This document shows positions 7,382 through 11,393 of a stretch of DNA of 11,393 nt, piece by piece. Where the stretch lies: contig JAGHAO010000133.1 of assembly GCA_021161495.1 (NCBI GenBank), positions 1 through 11,393 of the forward strand. Reading direction: 5' to 3'. This DNA comes from Caldisericaceae bacterium (GTDB lineage: Bacteria > Caldisericota > Caldisericia > Caldisericales > Caldisericaceae). The notes beneath the pieces were generated by a model, which was not told the origin of the DNA, ran no database searches, and saw only the letters and a list, made by a program, of their open reading frames with translations. Every line of letters starts with the position of its first letter. The stretch's first letter is position 1. Position numbers and translations under genes: made by a program.

Positions 7382-8593
7382 ATGGCGAGCAATTTTGATA
7401 AAATGATAAATCGGAAAGGAACGGGCTCCATAAAATGGGATGCGGTAAAAGAGGTTTTTGGCACGGAAGATATTTTACCTATGTGGGTGGCAGATATGGA
7501 TTTTCCCGTTGCTCAGGAAATCACGGAGGCAATCCGCAAAAGATTGGAACATCCGATCTTCGGTTATACGAAACCCTGGAAATCCGTAATTAATTCCGTT
7601 GTCGAAAGGGTCAAAAGAAAATACGATTGGAAAATAAAACCGGAATGGGTTGTTTTTACTCCGGGTGTTGTCCCGGCAATTTCAACGGCAATAAAGGCGT
7701 TCTCTTCACCAGGAGACGAAGTAATTTTGCAAGGGCCTGTTTATTATCCGTTTTGGGACGCAATCAGGGAAAACGGATGCCATATTGCAAATAACAGATT
7801 AAAATTGGAAAACGGGAAATACGTAATGGACTATGAAGATCTGAAAAATAAATTTGCACCAAAGAAGCTTTTGTTTCCGGAACCTTCCGGCGTAAAGATT
7901 GCAATACTTTGCAATCCGCACAATCCGGGAGGAAGAATGTGGAGCAAAGAAGAGCAACAAAAATTCGGAGAAATTGTTTTGAAGCACAATGCCGTCGTAA
8001 TATCCGATGAAATTCATTCCGAAATAGTCCTTTCCGATAAAAAACATATACCGTTTGCTTCCATATCGAAAGAATTCGAGCAAAACTCGATAACTTGTTT
8101 ATCGCCAAGCAAAACATTCAACATAGCAGGGTTTTCCGTTTCTTCCATAATAATTCCGAATGAAAAATTACGCACCGAATTCGTAAGAGCCACAGGGCAT
8201 ATGCTCGGAAAGGTTAGTGTGTTGAGCCTCGTAGCATTGGAATCTGCATACAGAGAAGGAGATAAGTGGCTTTCGGAATTGCTCTCATACTTAAAAGAAA
8301 ATCTTGAGTTCCTCCTAAAATATTTCGAAGAAAATATTCCGGAAGTCAAAGTAATAAAACCTGAGGGAACGTACCTTGTATGGCTTGATTTCAGAAAATT
8401 GGGAATGAACGGCAAAGAACTTTCCGAATTCCTCATCGAAAAGGCAAAAGTCGGATTGGACGACGGATATCTCTTCGGCCCGTCCGGAGAGGGATTTGCC
8501 AGGATAAATATTGCCTGCCCGCGCTCCGTTCTGAAAGAAGGACTGTCACGAATAGCAAAAGCTGTTAAAGAAATTGGAAGTGACATTGTTTGA
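7382..8593 (+). CDS. patB: MalY/PatB family PLP-dependent aminotransferase-like C-S lyase
   Basis: This 403-residue fold-type I PLP enzyme belongs to the MalY/PatB group, which mostly cleaves cystathionine or cysteine conjugates to a thiol, pyruvate and ammonia. The typical N-terminus is present, with LPMWVADMDFP (32-42) and FGYTKP (60-65). Cofactor residues are CNPHNPGG (177-184), SDEIHSE (208-214, D209 facing the pyridine nitrogen), the Schiff-base lysine in SPSKTFN (K244) and a carboxylate-binding arginine in GFARIN (R374). The length matches the family. The ATG at 7382 follows GGAGGT by five bases. It stands alone, with the tRNA operon divergent on the left and a 519-base gene-free stretch on the right, and no clear terminator follows. 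The substrate cannot be told from sequence: cystathionine beta-lyase, cysteine desulfhydrase and, less likely, an aminotransferase are all possible. Confidence 0.92.
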   Translation: MASNFDKMINRKGTGSIKWDAVKEVFGTEDILPMWVADMDFPVAQEITEAIRKRLEHPIFGYTKPWKSVINSVVERVKRKYDWKIKPEWVVFTPGVVPAISTAIKAFSSPGDEVILQGPVYYPFWDAIRENGCHIANNRLKLENGKYVMDYEDLKNKFAPKKLLFPEPSGVKIAILCNPHNPGGRMWSKEEQQKFGEIVLKHNAVVISDEIHSEIVLSDKKHIPFASISKEFEQNSITCLSPSKTFNIAGFSVSSIIIPNEKLRTEFVRATGHMLGKVSVLSLVALESAYREGDKWLSELLSYLKENLEFLLKYFEENIPEVKVIKPEGTYLVWLDFRKLGMNGKELSEFLIEKAKVGLDDGYLFGPSGEGFARINIACPRSVLKEGLSRIAKAVKEIGSDIV

Positions 8594-8771
8594 ATTTAAC
8601 TAAACGCGTTGCTATTGCCAAACCTCATTTTACGGACACCTTTGCAATGTTTTTGTTTTAGAAGTATTCTTGCTGCCGCAGATTTATTTAAAAATCCGGA
8701 TTATCTCCATCATTCGCATACGCTTTCTCATAAAGCATTTTTCCAAGTCTCATTTTGGGAACTAATATTTT

Positions 8772-8874
8772 GTCGTGCCGAACTTGTTTCAGGATCTTAT
8801 CTCCTGCCACTCTGAATTTATTTCAGAGTCTGTTCTTTTCAAAAACGAGACCCTGAGTAAAAGTACTTCAGGAT
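8772..8874. repeat. Cluster of short palindromic repeats of the CCTGAA/TTCAGG kind
   Basis: Three related units lie close together. The first, at 8772-8797, has GAACTTGTTTCAGGATCT. The second, at 8809-8829, is a perfect 8-bp hairpin, ACTCTGAA with TTCAGAGT and a five-base loop. The third, at 8852-8872, lies in the opposite orientation, with CCTGAGTA pairing to TACTTCAGG through one bulged base. Similar motifs occur as dispersed palindromic elements in many bacterial genomes (from memory). No transposase is present. Confidence 0.55.
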
Positions 8875-8896
8875 GATAAAAAGGGGACATTTCAAG

Positions 8897-8926
8897 GTGA
8901 CGAACAAGGTGGTTATCGTATATAAT
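8897..8926 (+). promoter_or_regulatory. Candidate distal promoter with a perfect TATAAT
   Basis: TATAAT at 8921-8926 is preceded by GTGACG (8897-8902) at an 18-base spacing, sharing TGAC with the -35 consensus. RNA would start near 8933. It would give the PAS-LytTR gene a structured leader of about 180 bases, or a small RNA. Confidence 0.35.
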
Positions 8927-9010
8927 TTAAGCAAGTTAATCGAATGGTATCTCTTATGGAAAATCATAAGGAACAGCACGGAACAAACAGTCACCTTTAA
9001 TCGGGTAAAA

Positions 9011-9052
9011 TTTAAAAATGATGCGGTTCCGCATATTTTAAAGAAAACCGCA
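9011..9052 (+). promoter_or_regulatory. Mutually exclusive hairpins upstream of the regulator
   Basis: ATGCGG-TT-CCGCAT (9021-9034) is a perfect palindrome that extends outward with AT pairs to about 9011-9042. Its left arm can instead pair as TGCGGTT (9022-9028) with AACCGCA (9046-9052). Both cannot form together. This could be a terminator or attenuator, or a DNA operator. Confidence 0.35.
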
Positions 9053-9055
9053 AAA

Positions 9056-9076
9056 ATTTAATTCGTTCAATTAAAT
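9056..9076. promoter_or_regulatory. Inverted repeat next to the regulator promoter
   Basis: ATTTAATT and AATTAAAT are perfect 8-base inverted arms around CGTTC, ending three bases before the candidate -35 box. The position suits an operator, possibly for autoregulation. AT-richness makes a chance match possible. Confidence 0.35.
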
Positions 9077-9078
9077 AT

Positions 9079-9106
9079 TTGACTGGGCAAAAATATTCGT
9101 TATCAT
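9079..9106 (+). promoter_or_regulatory. Candidate promoter of the PAS-LytTR gene, giving a leaderless mRNA
   Basis: TTGACT (9079-9084) and TATCAT (9101-9106) each match five of six consensus bases and are 16 bases apart. Transcription should begin about seven bases later, at or next to the A of the ATG at 9113. No Shine-Dalgarno site precedes this ATG. Confidence 0.5.
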
Positions 9107-9112
9107 ATAAAT

Positions 9113-9838
9113 ATGGAAAATGAAAAAAGTGAGGAATTGATCAAAAATCTGGACATTGCTTTTGTCATAATGGATAAATACAAAAAAATTGTATATGCGA
9201 ACAATATTGCAAGAAAGAAGCTTTTTCATAACAATCCGGATCTTTTCTATGAAAAAGACGTGAAAAACTTCCATTCTCGCCGTGCAAGAAAGAAGATTCA
9301 ACGGATTTACTCATTAGCGAGAAAAGGGCGGTTCAAAGGGCCACTTTTTGTAAAACTTATAGATACAAGCAAAGGCACCACCGTTTATCTTGTGAAAATA
9401 AGCGAATTGATCGACAAAAACGGCGGATTTTCAGGATTTGTCGCTGCGTTTTTTGACGTTACATCTCTCACGGTAAACAAACTTACGAACGAAATAAACA
9501 AAATTCCCGTAAAATCGGGAAACAGAATCATTTTTATCGACATAGACAAAATAGTGAATATTAGAGCCGAAAAAGGCAAAGTATGCATATTTGATAAAGA
9601 CGGAAGGGAATTCGTTTCAAACCTTTCCTTGGAAGAAATAGAAAAAAGGTTCGAAGACAAAGGAATCTTTAGGGTGCATCGCTGCTGCCTCGTAAACTTA
9701 AAATACATAAAGAGCATCATAACGGATAAAAAATGCCATCATATGATAAAATTCGTAATTGATAGCGCTCCGCTGATTCCGATCAGCAGAAGAAAATATT
9801 TAAAACTCAAGAAACTTTTCCCGTTTGGATTCCGTTAA
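9113..9838 (+). CDS. PAS-LytTR one-component regulator, RcoM-like candidate CO sensor
   Basis: The 241-residue protein joins an N-terminal PAS domain (about 9-121) to a C-terminal LytTR DNA-binding domain (about 131-238; FRVHRCCLVNLKYIKSI and PISRRKYLKLKKLF). This is the arrangement of RcoM, a heme-based CO-responsive activator. Similarity extends to the PAS end (FFDVTSLT here, FYDVTDLT in Burkholderia RcoM, from memory). H54 in VKNFHSRRARKK sits where RcoM has its proximal heme ligand His74. The known distal ligands Cys94 and Met104 have no evident equivalent: the PAS domain has no cysteine, and its only internal methionine is M20, before H54. It lies 189 bases before cooF on the same strand, which supports control of cooFS. 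No receiver domain or membrane segment is seen. The ATG at 9113 lacks a ribosome binding site; a TTG at 9137 after GAGG is an alternative. CO sensing is inferred; binding another ligand is possible. Confidence 0.78.
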   Translation: MENEKSEELIKNLDIAFVIMDKYKKIVYANNIARKKLFHNNPDLFYEKDVKNFHSRRARKKIQRIYSLARKGRFKGPLFVKLIDTSKGTTVYLVKISELIDKNGGFSGFVAAFFDVTSLTVNKLTNEINKIPVKSGNRIIFIDIDKIVNIRAEKGKVCIFDKDGREFVSNLSLEEIEKRFEDKGIFRVHRCCLVNLKYIKSIITDKKCHHMIKFVIDSAPLIPISRRKYLKLKKLFPFGFR

Positions 9839-9851
9839 TCGTTGAATTTTA

Positions 9852-9907
9852 ACCGTTCATTGCAAAATTTTTGCATTTTGTAAACATAAATGCTCCGTTT
9901 ACAAAAT
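9852..9907. promoter_or_regulatory. Candidate operator region upstream of cooF
   Basis: The region holds a perfect 11-bp inverted repeat, ATTTTGTAAAC (9875-9885) and GTTTACAAAAT (9897-9907), with an 11-base spacer. It also holds a palindrome TGCAAAA-T-TTTTGCA (9861-9875), and direct repeats CCGTTCA (9853-9859) and CCGTTTA (9895-9901) 42 bp apart. ACCGTTCAT (9852-9860) fits the LytTR-type half-site pattern described for AlgR-like regulators (from memory). All lie upstream of the -35 box, as for an activator. Confidence 0.5.
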
Positions 9908-9930
9908 CTTCATTTTTTCTACCTTTTTCG

Positions 9931-9958
9931 TTGACACTCAAATTATGTGTATTAAACT
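9931..9958 (+). promoter_or_regulatory. Candidate cooF-cooS promoter: consensus -35 with weak -10
   Basis: TTGACA (9931-9936) is a perfect -35 box. At a 16-base spacing the best -10 is TAAACT (9953-9958), four of six matches. A TTATAG at 9958-9963 would need a 21-base spacer. A weak -10 with upstream repeats fits an activator-dependent promoter. Confidence 0.5.
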
Positions 9959-9984
9959 TATAGTGGATTAATAGATCAAAACAA

Positions 9985-10007
9985 CCGAAGGATCGGAAAA
10001 ACTTCGG
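9985..10007 (+). promoter_or_regulatory. Leader hairpin before the cooF ribosome binding site
   Basis: CCGAAG (9985-9990) and CTTCGG (10002-10007) form a perfect 6-bp stem with an 11-base loop, eight bases upstream of GGAGG at 10015-10019. It may stabilise the mRNA or tune initiation; there is no U-tract to suggest a terminator. Confidence 0.4.
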
Positions 10008-10027
10008 AAAGAAAGGAGGTTAAAGCG

Positions 10028-10647
10028 GTGAAAACGGTTCTGGTAAGGCCGGAGCGATGCATAGGTTGCAGGCATTGCGAAGTTGCTTGTGCAATTGAGC
10101 ACTCGCAGAGTAAGGATCTGTTCGGTATGCTTGAAGAAGTGCCCATTTCCAAACCTCGAATCCATGTGGAAGTAGGCATAAATTTCCTCACATTTCCAAA
10201 CAGATGCAGACATTGTGATCCCGCACCCTGTATGCAAGTTTGCCCCACAGATGCAATTTACAGAGATGAAGAAACCGGCTCCGTACTTGTGAATTACGAA
10301 AAATGTATCCATTGCGAAGCCTGTGCGTGGCATGCCCGTTCGGAATCATCCGGTTCGAAAGAGTTTATCAGGTCAAATTCAAGAGAGAAGTCAATGCAAA
10401 GTGTGACGGATGTATCGAAAGGCAGAAGGAAGGAAGAATACCCGCTTGTGTGGAAGCGTGCAAAACCGGAGCGTTGGAGTTTGGTGAAACAAATGAACTA
10501 ATCAGAGTAAGCAGGAAGGATTTCACGGTAAGAATGCTGAAATCTCAGGGAACGGAAGTCGAGGTGCCGAAAGTCCCGGAGAACATCAAAGCATTCAGGG
10601 ACATAATGACAAAGGTGGCCGAAATGGGCCCGTTCAAAGAAGATTAG
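10028..10647 (+). CDS. cooF: CooF-like four-cluster ferredoxin, interrupted by an apparent one-base deletion
   Basis: CooF passes electrons from CO dehydrogenase to hydrogenase or other acceptors. The first frame runs from the GTG at 10028, with AAAGGAGG eight bases upstream. It has motif 1 CIGCRHCEVAC (C11, C14, C17, C21), motif 2 CRHCDPAPCMQVC (C60, C63, C68, C72) and the start of motif 3 CIHCEAC (C93, C96, C99), then reads out of frame to a stop at 10501. The correct continuation is one frame over: ACPFGIIRFERV from 10330 and motif 4 CDGCIERQKEGRIPACVEAC, ending at 10647. One extra base between 10327 and 10328 would join them (GCG-NTG-GCA-TGC, Ala-Met/Leu/Val-Ala-Cys) into a 206-residue protein with all 16 cysteines. 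A sequencing or assembly error is likeliest, since both halves look conserved; a genuine mutation is possible. cooS follows after 13 bases. Confidence 0.88.
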
Positions 10648-10660
10648 AAAGGAGGGTAAG

Positions 10661-11393
10661 ATGTATATAGATCCGTTAATTGTTAAAAAAGAGGCGGAGA
10701 AAAGGGCTCTCGACAAAACAGATCAGGAAATGATCGAAAAAGCAATGCAAGATGGTATTGAAACTGCCTGGGACAGACTGGCAAAACAGCAACCACAGTG
10801 CGGTTTCGGGCAATTAGGTGTATGTTGCAATAGGTGTGCGATGGGTCCTTGCCGAATTGATCCGTTCGGAGACGGGCCAACAAGAGGTGTCTGCGGAGCA
10901 ACTGCCGATTTAATTGTAGCGAGGAACTTCCTTGACGATCTTGCCGTGGGTGCTGCGGCACACTCGGATCACGGAAGGGAAGTTTTGGAGGTTTTGTTAG
11001 ACACGGCGGAAGGTAAATCCCAAGGATATCAGATCATTGACGAAACCAAATTAAAAGTGGTGGCAGAAGAATACGGAATCAAAACAAAAGGAAGAAAAAA
11101 AGAGGAGATAGCAAAAGATCTCGCACTTGCAATGCTTGAGGAATTCGGAACGATTAAGAACAAAATTCAACTTGCCGAGAGAGCGCCCGAAAAGACAAAA
11201 GAGATGTGGAAGAAAACCGGCATAATGCCGAGAAGTGTCGATAGGGAAATAGTGGAATCCGCTCATAGAATTCATATGGGTGTCGGTGCAGATTACGCAA
11301 ATATCCTCCTGCACGGATTGAGAACTTCCCTTTCGGACGGTTGGGGCGGCTCTATGATGGCAACGGAGGGTTCGGATATACTGTTCGGAACGC
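10661..11393 (+). CDS. cooS: CooS, anaerobic Ni,Fe carbon monoxide dehydrogenase catalytic subunit (N-terminal part)
   Basis: CooS oxidises CO with water to CO2, two protons and two electrons. The 244 codons visible start at an ATG four bases after GGAGGG (10651-10656), 13 bases past the cooF stop. C47 and C55 match the intersubunit D-cluster ligands. C56, C59, C64 and C78 match the B-cluster set (CGFGQLGVCCNRCAMGPC, then GVCGA). These fall a constant eight residues beyond the corresponding cysteines of C. hydrogenoformans CODH II (numbering from memory). H101 and H104 in AHSDHGRE fit the proton-relay histidines. EGSDILFGT at the window edge is also typical. The ligands of the Ni-Fe C-cluster lie beyond the window, so catalytic competence cannot be checked. 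The neighbours cooF and the RcoM-like gene indicate monofunctional CooS rather than the acetyl-CoA synthase partner. Confidence 0.95.
   Translation, partial: MYIDPLIVKKEAEKRALDKTDQEMIEKAMQDGIETAWDRLAKQQPQCGFGQLGVCCNRCAMGPCRIDPFGDGPTRGVCGATADLIVARNFLDDLAVGAAAHSDHGREVLEVLLDTAEGKSQGYQIIDETKLKVVAEEYGIKTKGRKKEEIAKDLALAMLEEFGTIKNKIQLAERAPEKTKEMWKKTGIMPRSVDREIVESAHRIHMGVGADYANILLHGLRTSLSDGWGGSMMATEGSDILFGT

Larger units (their letters stand above)
8594..9112 (+). other. 519-base intergenic stretch without a convincing gene
   Basis: Neither strand holds an open frame with a good ribosome binding site and recognisable protein. The longest plus-strand frames (8609-8815 and 8873-9061) lack such support. 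From left to right it holds an unassigned segment up to about 8770, a cluster of short palindromic repeats (8772-8874), a candidate promoter and an inverted repeat (8894-8997), alternative hairpins (9011-9052) and the promoter region of the downstream regulator (9056-9106). No clear terminator for the preceding C-S lyase gene was seen in the first 100 bases. Confidence 0.6.

Noticed and set aside
8609..8815. 68-residue plus-strand frame after the C-S lyase gene
   Set aside because: It ends in the palindromic repeat cluster, lacks a ribosome binding site and resembles no family. A decayed gene in this segment cannot be excluded.
8873..9061. 62-residue plus-strand frame in the intergenic stretch
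   Set aside because: It has no ribosome binding site, starts in a repeat unit and spans several inverted repeats. No recognisable protein features.
9861..9880. Terminator for the PAS-LytTR gene
   Set aside because: The palindrome leaves a one-base loop, the stem is almost all A-T and only a short T-run follows, so an operator reading fits better.
10028..10501. Stand-alone 157-residue ferredoxin
   Set aside because: The part after about codon 100 reads Ser/Arg-rich sequence unlike any ferredoxin, while the expected continuation exists one frame over up to 10647. It is half of a frameshifted cooF.
10303..10647. Separate 114-residue ferredoxin-like gene
   Set aside because: It begins inside cooF with no ribosome binding site, and its first residues are out-of-frame readings of the third cysteine motif. 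It is the second half of cooF.

Overview
The window looks like a chromosomal segment of an anaerobic, CO-metabolising bacterium. It carries an anaerobic Ni,Fe carbon monoxide dehydrogenase locus. Proteins are rich in Lys, Glu and Ile, intergenic DNA is AT-rich, tRNA genes encode their CCA ends, and most genes have strong Shine-Dalgarno sites. I cannot assign a phylum from the sequence alone.

Left part (1-7254, all minus strand). Read in the direction of transcription, a cluster of seven tRNA genes (Pro-TGG, Arg-TCT, His-GTG, Arg-CCT, Arg-TCG, Lys-CTT, Leu-TAG) leads, after 25 bases, into a tightly packed run of six genes: trigger factor (tig), clpP, clpX, lon, rodZ-like and rimO (cut by the window edge). 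Junctions are overlaps of 1, 11 and 4 bases or gaps of 1 and 8 bases, so the block is very likely one operon. It combines co-translational folding (trigger factor), ATP-dependent proteolysis (ClpXP, Lon), a cell-shape membrane protein (RodZ) and ribosomal protein S12 methylthiolation (RimO). The clpP start is better placed at 5352 than at the upstream ATG at 5361.

Middle part (7255-9112). A short divergent intergenic region carries candidate promoters for the tRNA operon (minus) and for a MalY/PatB-type PLP-dependent C-S lyase (7382-8593, plus). After it comes about 520 bases without a convincing gene. This stretch holds a cluster of short palindromic repeats (8772-8874), then a candidate promoter and several possible RNA hairpins, two of which are mutually exclusive.

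Right part (9113-11393, plus strand). A one-component PAS-LytTR regulator resembling the CO sensor RcoM precedes a CooF-like four-cluster ferredoxin and the first 244 codons of the CO dehydrogenase catalytic subunit CooS. The likely logic is that the regulator senses CO through a PAS-bound heme and activates cooFS. The 189-base gap before cooF has a consensus -35 box with a weak -10. Upstream of it lie an 11-bp perfect inverted repeat, a 15-base palindrome and two CCGTTYA direct repeats 42 bp apart, all plausible operator elements. Two points stand out. The regulator keeps the proximal heme histidine position of RcoM but apparently lacks both known distal ligands. As given, cooF is broken by an apparent one-base deletion near 10327/10328 inside its third cysteine motif.
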